Shown: in pieces, positions 1 to 7,503 of the stretch
Layout of the letters: each line of letters begins with the position of its first letter
Position numbering within the stretch: position 1 is the stretch's first letter
DNA from: Sphingomonadaceae bacterium
GTDB taxonomy: Bacteria > Pseudomonadota > Alphaproteobacteria > Sphingomonadales > Sphingomonadaceae
Length of the DNA stretch: 8,338 nt
Direction: 5' to 3'
Assembly (NCBI GenBank): GCA_013821585.1
Contig: JACDGO010000074.1
Location: 1 to 8,338 of the forward strand
Notes under the pieces: generated by a model
Databases searched by the model: none
What the model saw: the letters and a program-made list of their open reading frames with translations, nothing else
Told to the model about the DNA's origin: nothing
Position numbers and translations under genes: made by a program

Positions 1-1
1 G

Positions 2-2020
2 TCCCACGTGGTTTGGGCGCACCAATCAGCGCGCGTGCCTCCTGCCGCCACTCAGACAGACGAACCGTTCGATGCTGCGCTTCCACCGCTGGACGCCACT
101 GTTGCGCCGCCGAGCGATCAGCCAGTTTCGGTTGCTGTACCGCCGACCCAGCTCGAGCAGCCGCCGGTCACCGAGGGTGAGGTCATGCGCCCGCTTGTGC
201 CGCTCAGCCAGGTCAACGCGAACCCGCCGCCGGCTACGCCCAAGGAGGCCGCCGACGAGACGCCACGCATCCGCTATTCGACGGAGATCGAGGGCCTTAA
301 GGGCGTGAAGGGCGGCGTCGAAGCAGGCGATCTTGAGCATCAGTTCCGAGCGCTTTCGGCGCTGATCAAGGACGGCAAGAAGGCTGCCAACGCCGCTCAG
401 GTGTCGGCCAGAGCCGACGAGGACGTGCAGCTCGCCGAGCGGATCATGCGCGCAGCGGGCTATTATGACGGCGTCGCTAGCGCCTCAGTCGATCTCGTGC
501 CGAATCAGCCGGGCGAGGTCCACGTCACGCTCATCGCGACGCCCGGCACGCGATATGATCTCGGCAAGATCGAGGTTTCGCACGCGCCGGCTGAGCCCTC
601 CCGGGAGGCACGCGAGGCGCTCGGTCTCAAATCGGGCGATCCGATCGACGCGGCGGTGATCGAAGGCTCGGAAGCGAACGTTGCACTGCGGCTGCCCGAG
701 CAGGGCTATCCATTCGCGCAGGTAGGGCAACGAGACATCGCGCTCGACGACGCCACCCATAGCGGCGATTACACCCTCGCGCTCGAGGCTGGTCCGAAGT
801 CTCGCTTCAGCGGTATCCAAACTATCGGCAACCAGGTCTTCGACGTCGAGCATTTATCGGTCTTCCCGCGCTACCGTAAAGGGCAGGTCTACGACAGCCG
901 AATGGTCGAGGATCTTCGCCAGGCGCTGGTCGGGACGAGCCTGTTTTCCACCGTCACGGTCGAGCCGGTGCGGACCCGCCGCGTAAACGACGACGGTACC
1001 GAAGATGTTGACCTACTCGTACGTCAGATCAGAGGGCCGTGGCGCAGCCTCGCGGCGAGCGGTGGCTATGCGACCGGCGAGGGCGCCAAGGTCCAAGGCA
1101 ACTACACCTGGCGCAACCTGTTCCCACCCGAAGGTGCGCTGATCCTCAGCGCAGTGGCCGGCACGCAAGAGCAGGGCGGCAGCGCCACTTTCCGGCGCTC
1201 TAACGCCGGCAAGCGCGACCGCACCTTCCAGGCGGCCATCGCGATCGATCGGACCAAATATGCAGCTTATCAGGCAAATACCGCCAATCTGTCTGTAAGC
1301 CTCTCACGCCAAAGCACGCCGATCTGGCAGAAGCGCTGGACCTGGTCGCTCGGCGGCGAGCTCGTCGGCACCAACGAGCAGGGCGCCGCGACCAGCGTCG
1401 GTGCCATCCGGCCGCGCCGCACCTTTCTGATCGGCGCGCTGCCGCTGCAGCTCGGTTATGATCGCTCGAACGATTTGCTCAACCCGACCAAGGGCCTCAG
1501 GCTGAACGGCAAGGTCAGCCCAGAAACTTCGTTACAAGGCGGGAAGGTAAAGCCCTACGCCCGCACACTGCTCCAGCTGAGCGCCTATTATCCGGTGCTC
1601 CACTCGGTTGTGCTCGCCGGGCGCGCCCAGGTTGGCTCCATCCTCGGTTCGTCTCTCGATAATCTGGCGCCGTCGCGGCGGCTCTACTCAGGTGGCGGCG
1701 GATCGGTGCGCGGCTATGGCTATCAGGAGCTGGGGCCCAAAGACCTCGGCAACAAGCCCATAGGCGGTCGCGACCAGGTCGAGTTCGCGTTCGAGGCGCG
1801 CTACCGCTTCGGCAACTTCGGCATAGTGCCCTTCTTTGATGCCGGCCGGGTCGGCGAAAGCTCGATACCAAGCCTCTCTGGCCTACGCTACGGCGCGGGG
1901 ATCGGTGGACGCTACTACACAAATTTCGGTCCGCTCCGCATCGATGTCGCAACGCCGATCAATCGGCAGCGCGGCGAAAGCAGAATTGCGCTCTACATCG
2001 GCATAGGGCAGGCCTTTTGA
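2..2020 (+). CDS. tamA: TamA, Omp85-family outer-membrane assembly factor (5' partial)
   Basis: TamA is the outer-membrane half of the translocation and assembly module: periplasmic POTRA domains followed by a 16-strand barrel, working with TamB in envelope biogenesis. The frame is open to the window edge. The GTG at 8 is probably internal, because no signal peptide follows it and family members are exported, so the true start should lie upstream. Numbering from that GTG, residues about 10-85 form a Pro/Ala-rich low-complexity linker. POTRA-like repeats follow at about 88-180, 183-260 (YDLGKIEV) and 262-345 (RFSGIQTIGNQVF). The barrel runs from about 355 to the end. It carries the Omp85 signature VRGYGYQ (Arg568, Gly569, Tyr570) after a GGGGS turn, then the strand FGIVPFFDAGRV and a C-terminal strand ending in IGIGQAF with a terminal Phe. 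At 670 or more residues it exceeds E. coli TamA (about 577), mainly through the linker. It overlaps tamB by one base, indicating one operon. BamA is unlikely because there are three POTRA repeats, not five, and tamB is adjacent. Confidence 0.93.
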   Translation, partial: SHVVWAHQSARVPPAATQTDEPFDAALPPLDATVAPPSDQPVSVAVPPTQLEQPPVTEGEVMRPLVPLSQVNANPPPATPKEAADETPRIRYSTEIEGLKGVKGGVEAGDLEHQFRALSALIKDGKKAANAAQVSARADEDVQLAERIMRAAGYYDGVASASVDLVPNQPGEVHVTLIATPGTRYDLGKIEVSHAPAEPSREAREALGLKSGDPIDAAVIEGSEANVALRLPEQGYPFAQVGQRDIALDDATHSGDYTLALEAGPKSRFSGIQTIGNQVFDVEHLSVFPRYRKGQVYDSRMVEDLRQALVGTSLFSTVTVEPVRTRRVNDDGTEDVDLLVRQIRGPWRSLAASGGYATGEGAKVQGNYTWRNLFPPEGALILSAVAGTQEQGGSATFRRSNAGKRDRTFQAAIAIDRTKYAAYQANTANLSVSLSRQSTPIWQKRWTWSLGGELVGTNEQGAATSVGAIRPRRTFLIGALPLQLGYDRSNDLLNPTKGLRLNGKVSPETSLQGGKVKPYARTLLQLSAYYPVLHSVVLAGRAQVGSILGSSLDNLAPSRRLYSGGGGSVRGYGYQELGPKDLGNKPIGGRDQVEFAFEARYRFGNFGIVPFFDAGRVGESSIPSLSGLRYGAGIGGRYYTNFGPLRIDVATPINRQRGESRIALYIGIGQAF

Positions 2021-5000
2021 TGGCCAGCGCCGCGCTCCCGACGGCGACCGCTATTCCTCGTATAGCCAAGTGGCTAGCCGTCGCCATCGCGGCTTTGTTA
2101 TTGCTCGTCACCGTAATACTGGCTGGCCTCAACACCGGCCCCGGCCGTAGTTTTCTGGCACGGCGGATCGGCGCGTATACGACTGAGTCTGGCATCAGCA
2201 TCCATGCCCGAAAGATCGAGGGCTCGATCTACGGGCGCATGACGATCATCGGGCTCGATGTGCGCGATCCTCGAGGCACCTTTCTAACGGCACCTCGCGT
2301 CGACATCGATTGGCGGCCGTTCGCCTATCTGCACAGCCATATCGACGTCCGCTCGGCGGTCGCGCCGGCGATGACGCTGCTGCGCTCGCCAGCGCTGAAG
2401 CCCGTGCCGCCCAGCCCCAACGCGCCGCTGCTTCCCGATATCGACCTGTCGCTCGGCCGTCTTCAGGTCGACCGTTTCATGATCGAGCCGCCGGTCGACG
2501 GCAAGCGCCACATCCTCCACGTCGCAGGCAGCGCGACGATCGCCGAGGGCCGAGCGCAAATCGACGCGGATATCCGCGCTATTGCTTCGCCCGGTGTGGC
2601 GGGCGGCGATGTCTTCAGGCTCAAGCTGGATGCGGTGCCGAAAGAGAATCGGCTGCTCGTCGATCTTAAGCTTGCCGCTCCCGCAGGCGGGTTGGTCGAC
2701 AGCTATGCAGGCCTGGGAAAGAGCCTTGTCATTTCGCTGGGCGGGAATGGCGATTGGGCGAACTGGCATGGCGTCCTCAAGGCCAATGCAGGCGCAATGC
2801 CGGTCGCCGATGTAGCGCTCGCCGGGACCAACGGCCGGTTCACGCTGCGTGGTCGCGCACTGCCGAACGCCGTGCTCGCGCCCGGCGCCGCGACGCGGCT
2901 GACGTCACCCGAAGTGGACCTCGACGGTATAGCCACGCTCGGCCAACGTCAGGTGGACATGAAGCTGATCGCTCACTCCTCGGCCTTGGCGGTCGAGGCC
3001 CAGGGGCTGATCGACCTCGCTAACAACAGCCTCGGCAATTTCCGGATCGGCGCGCGGCTACTCACTCCCGGCGCGATGGCGCCCGCCGCGCGTGGGCGAG
3101 ACGTCAGGTTCGACGCCGTGCTCGACGGCCCGTTCCGCACGCCGACGATGGATTATCACCTGAGCGCCGCCGCGCTCGGCTTCAACGCGATGGTGATCGA
3201 AGGGCTGAAGGCGCAGGGTCGCGCGACGATCGATGCGACACGCATTCTCATTCCGATCGCGGCGACGGCGCGGCGGGTATCGGGGCTTAATGCCGCAGCC
3301 GGCGGCCTGCTCACCAATCTCGCGGTGAACGGCAACCTCGCCTATTCCGGCGGCAAGCTGATCACCGATAATCTGCGCCTGCGATCGGACCGCATCGACG
3401 CGACCGCCATCGCGATCGCCGATTTTACCCACGGTCGCTACACCGGCGCGCTAAAGGGCCGCGTCAATGATTATCAGGTGAACGGTATCGGCCGGGTCAA
3501 CCTTCAAACCGATGCGCATCTTGTGCCGGGGCGAAACGGCGGCTTCGGTATCGCCGGCTGGGTGCGCGCGAAGACACGCCGGCTCGACAACGCTTCGGTT
3601 CGCGACTTCCTCGGCGGCAATGCGCTCGTCACCGCTAACGTCGCGTATTCGGCCGAGGGCGTTGCGAGCGTGCGCGATTTGCGCGTGACCGCACCCGCCT
3701 TCCGGTTGAGCGGCGGCGAGGGCAGCTACGCACCCGATGGGCGGATCGCCTTGCGCGCGAGCGGCAGCAGCGCGCAATATGGCCCGATCGCGCTGATCGC
3801 GAGCGGGACCATGGCGAGGCCGCTGGTGCGGCTTCACGCCGACTATCCAAATGTTGGCGTGCAGCTCACAAATGTCGATGCCGAGCTCGTCGGCAATGGC
3901 ACCGATGGTTACGAGCTAAAGACAAAAGGCGGCTCGCAATACGGTCCGTTTGCGGCCAATATCATCATCGGCATGGGCAAGGGGCCGCTGCGGCTCGGCA
4001 TCCGCTCGGCGCGGTTCGCCGGTGTCAACATCGCCGGGACGATCATACAGACGCCGGCCGGACCGTTCGCGGGCACGCTGAAGCTGGCGGGCTCGGGCCT
4101 CAACGGCAATGTTCGGCTCGCCGCCGCCGGCAAGGTGCAGCGCGCCGACATCGCCCTGACGGCGAGTGCAGCGCGCATTCCTGGAACTATGCCGATCAGC
4201 GTTGGCGCGGGCGTCATCCGCGCGACCGTGCTGCTCTATCCCGGCGCTCCTGCGATCATCGCTGACGCAACGCTTCACGACGTTCGCCAGGGCGCGCTGA
4301 TCCTGACCAGCGCGCGGGGCCGCGTCCGCTATCAGGGCGGGCGTGGCACCGTCGCACTAATCGCCGCTGGGCATAGCAGCGTGCCGTTCAATATCGCGGC
4401 GCAGGCGGCAATCGATGCGAGCCGCATTCTCGTCAATGCGCGCGGGCAAGCGAATGGCATGGCCTTCCGTCTCGCCGCGCCGGCGAGTATCACCAAGGCC
4501 GGTGCCGAGTGGCAGCTCGCCCCCGCGACGATCGTGCTGCCGCAAGGCCAGGTGAAGCTCTCTGGCCGCTACGGCGTGCATACTGAGTTCCACGCCGATC
4601 TCGTCAACCTCGATCTCTCAATCGTCCAGGCGGCGGTGCCAACGCTCCGGCTCGGAGGCAAAGCGAGCGGGGCGGTCGACTTCGCTATGCCTTCAGCGCG
4701 CGCGATCCCGGTCTCACATGCACGCATCGACGTCGCTGGGTTCACCCGTACCGGCGCGCTGATGGTCTCGGACCCGCTCGACGTCACGCTGGTTGCGACA
4801 ACCGGCGAGGGCGGCGCCAAAATCGGCGCGCTGATCCGCCGCGCCGGCGCGACGGTCGGGCGCGTGCAGGCACGGTTCGGGCCGGTCGGCGGCGGCGCAT
4901 CATGGGCGAGCCGGCTGATGGCGGCACCGCTCGCGGGCGGCATCCGCTATGCCGGACCCGCCGAGCTGCTCTGGACGCTCACCGGCATCGCTGGCCAGGA

Positions 5001-6225
5001 AGTGAACGGGCCGATCGCGATCGCGGCAGATTTCGGTGGCCATGCCAATGCGCCCACGCTCAACGGTGTGATCCGTGCGACCCAGCTGCGGTACGAGAAC
5101 GACACCTACGGCAGCGTCATCTCGAATATCGTCCTCGATGGACGGTTTAGCCAGTCGCAGCTCGTGCTCAACCAGTTCACCGGCAAGGCGGGCGACGGCA
5201 CGGTCTCGGCGCACGGCTCGATCAGCCTCGATGCAACGGCAGGGTATCCGATCAACGTTACGGCCAAGCTCGACAATGCCAGGCTGGCAAAGAGCGACGC
5301 ACTGGGCGCAACTGTCTCGGGCCAGCTCGCTGTCACCAACAGCAAGGCGGCGGGCGGGCTCATCAAGGGCGAACTGCGGCTCGGCGACGCCCGCTATCAG
5401 ATCATCCGCCAAGGCGCGGCTGAGGTGACAGAGCTGACCGGCGTCCACAAAAAGGGCCAGCCGCTCCAACTGATATCCGCGACGACCGAAGGCCCGGCGC
5501 CTTCCAACTGGAAGCTCGATCTCCATATCCGCGCGCCCGATCGCATCTTCGTCTCAGGCATGGGCCTTGAGGCCGAATGGTCGACCGACATGCGGATCAG
5601 TGGAACGGCGGGCGCCCCCTCGGTCGTAGGCCAGCTTAGGGTGGTGCGCGGCACGTTCAGTTTCGCTGGCAAGCGGCTCGACCTGGATGATCAGAGCAAG
5701 GTGACGTTCGACGGCGGCTCACTTATGAATCCGCAGCTGGACATCACCGCCAGTACGACGGTCGAATCCGTGTCCGCGAATATCAACATCGCCGGCCGCG
5801 CGCAGCGCCCACAGATCACGCTGACCTCTACACCGGCACTGCCTCAGGACGAGGTGCTGTCGCGGCTGCTGTTCGGCAGCTCCGTGACGACGCTGTCGCC
5901 GATCCAGGCAGTGCAGCTCGCCGCCGCGCTCAACTCGTTGCGCGGCTCAGGCGGCGGGTTCAGCCCGCTCGGCAAGCTACGTTCGGTCGCTGGCTTCGAT
6001 CGCTTACGCATTCTCGGCGCCAACGCGCAAACCGGCCAGGGCACCAGCCTGGCTGCCGGCAAGTACATCGCGAAGAACGTCTATGTCGAGGTTATCACCG
6101 ACACGCGCGGCTTTACCGCCACGCAGCTGGAGGTCGCGCTCTCCAAAGCGCTCAGCGTGCTGAGCTCGACCGGGACCTTTGGTGGCTCAAACGTGAGCGT
6201 TCGCTACCGAAAAGAGTATCGGTGA
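2020..6225 (+). CDS. tamB: TamB, inner-membrane-anchored translocation and assembly module protein
   Basis: TamB partners TamA. It is anchored in the inner membrane and extends through the periplasm as a long beta-taco groove of the AsmA-like superfamily, implicated in outer-membrane protein insertion and phospholipid transport. From the ATG at 2020 it has 1401 residues. A TTG at 2017 is in frame, but the ATG overlapping the tamA stop as TGATG is the natural translationally coupled start, with a weak purine-rich AGGGCAGG upstream. Residues about 15-37 form one hydrophobic anchor, followed by the conserved-looking NTGPGRSFLARRI. The middle is a long run of short alternating hydrophobic/Gly/Asn strands, as in the family. 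The C-terminal TamB domain (Pfam DUF490, PF04357) covers roughly the last 350 residues. It includes LPQDEVLSRLLFG (residues 1274-1286), the family's conserved 'L..DE.L..LLFG' block, and the terminal strand VSVRYRKEYR. E. coli TamB is about 1260 residues, so the size is normal for alphaproteobacteria. No frameshift is seen. Confidence 0.95.
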   Translation: MASAALPTATAIPRIAKWLAVAIAALLLLVTVILAGLNTGPGRSFLARRIGAYTTESGISIHARKIEGSIYGRMTIIGLDVRDPRGTFLTAPRVDIDWRPFAYLHSHIDVRSAVAPAMTLLRSPALKPVPPSPNAPLLPDIDLSLGRLQVDRFMIEPPVDGKRHILHVAGSATIAEGRAQIDADIRAIASPGVAGGDVFRLKLDAVPKENRLLVDLKLAAPAGGLVDSYAGLGKSLVISLGGNGDWANWHGVLKANAGAMPVADVALAGTNGRFTLRGRALPNAVLAPGAATRLTSPEVDLDGIATLGQRQVDMKLIAHSSALAVEAQGLIDLANNSLGNFRIGARLLTPGAMAPAARGRDVRFDAVLDGPFRTPTMDYHLSAAALGFNAMVIEGLKAQGRATIDATRILIPIAATARRVSGLNAAAGGLLTNLAVNGNLAYSGGKLITDNLRLRSDRIDATAIAIADFTHGRYTGALKGRVNDYQVNGIGRVNLQTDAHLVPGRNGGFGIAGWVRAKTRRLDNASVRDFLGGNALVTANVAYSAEGVASVRDLRVTAPAFRLSGGEGSYAPDGRIALRASGSSAQYGPIALIASGTMARPLVRLHADYPNVGVQLTNVDAELVGNGTDGYELKTKGGSQYGPFAANIIIGMGKGPLRLGIRSARFAGVNIAGTIIQTPAGPFAGTLKLAGSGLNGNVRLAAAGKVQRADIALTASAARIPGTMPISVGAGVIRATVLLYPGAPAIIADATLHDVRQGALILTSARGRVRYQGGRGTVALIAAGHSSVPFNIAAQAAIDASRILVNARGQANGMAFRLAAPASITKAGAEWQLAPATIVLPQGQVKLSGRYGVHTEFHADLVNLDLSIVQAAVPTLRLGGKASGAVDFAMPSARAIPVSHARIDVAGFTRTGALMVSDPLDVTLVATTGEGGAKIGALIRRAGATVGRVQARFGPVGGGASWASRLMAAPLAGGIRYAGPAELLWTLTGIAGQEVNGPIAIAADFGGHANAPTLNGVIRATQLRYENDTYGSVISNIVLDGRFSQSQLVLNQFTGKAGDGTVSAHGSISLDATAGYPINVTAKLDNARLAKSDALGATVSGQLAVTNSKAAGGLIKGELRLGDARYQIIRQGAAEVTELTGVHKKGQPLQLISATTEGPAPSNWKLDLHIRAPDRIFVSGMGLEAEWSTDMRISGTAGAPSVVGQLRVVRGTFSFAGKRLDLDDQSKVTFDGGSLMNPQLDITASTTVESVSANINIAGRAQRPQITLTSTPALPQDEVLSRLLFGSSVTTLSPIQAVQLAAALNSLRGSGGGFSPLGKLRSVAGFDRLRILGANAQTGQGTSLAAGKYIAKNVYVEVITDTRGFTATQLEVALSKALSVLSSTGTFGGSNVSVRYRKEYR

Positions 6226-6227
6226 AG

Positions 6228-6268
6228 GTGATAGCCGGCGACGGTCGGGTGCCGTTGATGGCGGTCAC
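6228..6268 (+). terminator. Hairpin directly after tamB, probable transcript 3' end
   Basis: GTGATAGCCG (6228-6237) pairs with TGGCGGTCAC (6259-6268), and CGACGG (6239-6244) pairs with CCGTTG (6252-6257) around a 7-nt loop. Fifteen of 17 opposed positions pair, including three G-U wobbles; the mismatches are 6233/6263 and 6238/6258. It starts three bases after the tamB stop, where an operon terminator or 3' stabilising stem is expected. No U-tract follows at once (TCCCTGG), so a classical intrinsic terminator is not shown. A weaker second candidate lies downstream: GAGACC (6306-6311) against GGTTTC (6331-6336), then nine bases and seven T (6346-6352). Confidence 0.5.
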
Positions 6269-6502
6269 TCCCTGGACCGCGCGGCGCGCTCGCAGCGCTC
6301 GGATTGAGACCACGAGTTTCGAGTTGTGACGGTTTCAAAGGGGCCTTTTTTTCATTTAGCGCCCGCGCCGACGGTGGTTGTGTAGTGTCTATGGAAAGAC
6401 TGTCGGGCGATGTTCGTGCTAATGCGAAAGTGTCCCAGAAAGAGCAAATCATGACGCTAAACGCAAGACGCGTTGCGCGGCCGAGTGTTCGATCGCGCCA
6501 GA
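6269..6502. other. Gene-poor spacer after tamAB
   Basis: I see no convincing gene here. The stretch contains a short direct repeat GCGCTCG (6286-6292 and 6295-6301) and a T7 run at 6346-6352 that could belong to a weak terminator. Around 6390-6480 it is somewhat less GC-rich. A + strand reading frame crosses it (ATG at 6304, with another in-frame ATG at 6391), but it has no Shine-Dalgarno sequence, no recognisable domain and an Arg-rich tail typical of out-of-frame high-GC DNA. Confidence 0.4.
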
Positions 6503-6628
6503 CTAGCGTCGATTCGCGCGAAGCCGGCGGAGCCCGGCGATCGTCACCGCAACTGCGCCAACGGCGACGAGACCGGCGAGCAGCAGCGTGCCTGCCCCGC
6601 GCGCCATCGCCAAAATTAAGATCTCCAT
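6503..6628 (-). CDS. Possible 41-residue single-pass membrane peptide
   Basis: I do not recognise this peptide. From the ATG at 6628 the frame gives a short N-terminus, a hydrophobic run of about 20 residues (GTLLLAGLVAVGAVAVTIAG, residues 13-32) and an Arg-rich tail (LRRLRANRR) before TAG. That is the layout of a small inner-membrane protein with a positive cytoplasmic tail. Third codon positions are about 75 percent G or C, which fits the genome. Against it, no Shine-Dalgarno sequence precedes the ATG (GCGCGGTTC). The frame also extends upstream to an ATG at 6730, which would add a second partly hydrophobic segment (WVLVHLTVGI). A chance frame in Ala/Val/Leu-rich GC sequence remains quite possible. 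Confidence 0.25.
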   Translation of the reverse strand: MEILILAMARGAGTLLLAGLVAVGAVAVTIAGLRRLRANRR

Positions 6629-6699
6629 GAACCGCGCAATGCCGACGGTGAGGTGAACCAAGACCCAGCACTCCGCATCCCGCGTAAGTCTATCCGGCG

Positions 6700-6984
6700 A
6701 TGCGGACACGCGGAAGCCAAGCGAGATCATTGCCGTCTTTGCCGCGCAAGTCGGCCCAAGACGCCGCCAGACTAATGGCCGAGCTGCACGCCGGCGTACC
6801 GCTGGCGAGCATATCGGGGCGGTCGTCGGATGATAACCGACGCGACTTTGCAGGGCGGGCTGTTGCCCTGGGCATGCCGCAAGGCACCTCGGGCGAAGAC
6901 GTATTGACGCCCCAAGTCCGCTGGTGCTCCGCGAAAGACGACCTCGCGGGGATACTAAAAACGATAGCCCGGAATTCTGCCTGA
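6700..6984 (+). CDS. Hypothetical protein, 94 residues, unrecognised
   Basis: The frame begins at an ATG 12 bases after an in-frame TAA and ends at TGA. I do not recognise a family. The first 17 residues are basic, the middle (about 18-60) looks amphipathic with Ala/Leu/Asp, and the end KDDLAGILKTIARNSA resembles a helix. Codon use in the centre is G/C-ending as in tamB, while the first 15 and last 10 codons are less biased. No Shine-Dalgarno sequence is visible before the ATG, no signal peptide or membrane segment is present, and the reverse strand is also open across nearly the same span, so coding status is uncertain. It contains a perfect 10-bp palindrome ACGCCGGCGT (6788-6797). It also contains a hairpin-like GTCGTCGG/CCGACGCGAC (6822-6846). 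It could be a degraded gene fragment. Confidence 0.3.
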   Translation: MRTRGSQARSLPSLPRKSAQDAARLMAELHAGVPLASISGRSSDDNRRDFAGRAVALGMPQGTSGEDVLTPQVRWCSAKDDLAGILKTIARNSA

Positions 6985-7462
6985 GCCACCTACGTATCGG
7001 TGTCCTCTGTTTTCTTGCGAGCCTCTTTTTTGGGCCGGCGTTCGCCTCCCAACCAAGCCAGAAACCCGCCCGCTAACAGATGTCCCCACCGACTTTCCTC
7101 ACTTGGAGCGGGTCGTATTCCGCTTTTAAGAATGTCGCCCAACGGCGGCAAGGGCAAGAACTGGGTCGACCCCCGACTGGCCGCTTTGGTCCGGTGCCAA
7201 TGGCCAGCGCGAACGCCTTAACCTGGGTGGTAAGGCGACGTTTCACTCGTGGCAGGATTGGCGACGAAGCTGCCGCTCGATTTAGAAGGCAGGTATGAAT
7301 GACGCGCATTGCCGTGGCAGATCCCGGAACGAGCCTACGTTCAGGGGTGCTCGCATGAACGAGTCAGTAGAACGCCCGACTTTCGCGTCCAGCTTGATCA
7401 CAAAGGGCAACCCGCCCATCGGACCTGCCCTTCTATCCACAATGGACACCCCGCTGCCCTGC
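6985..7462. other. Intergenic or decayed region without a confident gene
   Basis: Open frames exist on both strands, but none has a recognisable domain or a consistent coding signal. On the - strand, 6990-7079 reads like a C-terminal membrane segment plus charged tail, without a clear start. The + strand ATG at 7295 has a fair AAGG upstream, but its frame runs antisense through the glycine-zipper gene as a Pro-rich shadow. A - strand frame (7282-7473) begins inside the hairpin at 7463-7497 and is not recognisable. A 10-bp palindrome GGGTCGACCC sits at 7163-7172 and a 7-bp inverted repeat at 7214-7237. The mixture looks like old, drifting sequence. Confidence 0.4.
7214..7237. repeat. Perfect 7-bp inverted repeat with 10-nt spacer
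   Basis: CGCCTTA (7214-7220) and TAAGGCG (7231-7237) are exact reverse complements separated by ACCTGGGTGG. No T-run follows on either strand, so it is not an intrinsic terminator. The symmetry and spacing would suit a dimeric repressor site, but no regulator gene or promoter is visible nearby to support that. Chance is possible. Confidence 0.3.
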
Positions 7463-7497
7463 GGCGCCGCCATTCTGTCGCCAGAAATAGCGGCGCC
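7463..7497 (-). terminator. Strong hairpin directly after the glycine-zipper gene
   Basis: Read on the - strand, GGCGCCGC (7497-7490) and GCGGCGCC (7470-7463) form a perfect 8-bp stem. The inner arms TATTTCTG and CAGAATG continue the stem for about seven more pairs with one bulged T, closing on the tetraloop GCGA, which fits the stable GNRA class. The stem starts seven bases past the stop of the - strand gene. No U-tract follows (GCAGGGC), so it is either a non-canonical terminator or an mRNA 3' protective stem. It could also stop + strand transcription coming from the left. Confidence 0.55.
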
Positions 7498-7503
7498 CGA
7501 GGG

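Noticed and set aside
2017..2019. TTG three bases upstream of the tamB ATG as an alternative start
   Set aside because: The ATG at 2020 overlapping the tamA stop is the standard coupled arrangement; the TTG adds only one residue and no better ribosome binding site.
4900..5526. 208-codon open frame on the - strand inside tamB
   Set aside because: It lies fully antisense to a convincing TamB sequence. Long antisense frames are expected in GC-rich genes with G/C third positions, and no domain is recognisable.
6306..6352. Weak hairpin followed by seven T as a canonical intrinsic terminator
   Set aside because: The stem has wobbles and a 3-nt bulge and is separated from the T-run by nine bases. 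The smaller AAAGG/CCTTT dyad next to the T-run has a loop too short to fold fully.
7163..7172. 10-bp palindrome GGGTCGACCC
   Set aside because: Short perfect palindromes of this GC content are expected by chance in 8 kb, and nothing nearby gives it a role.
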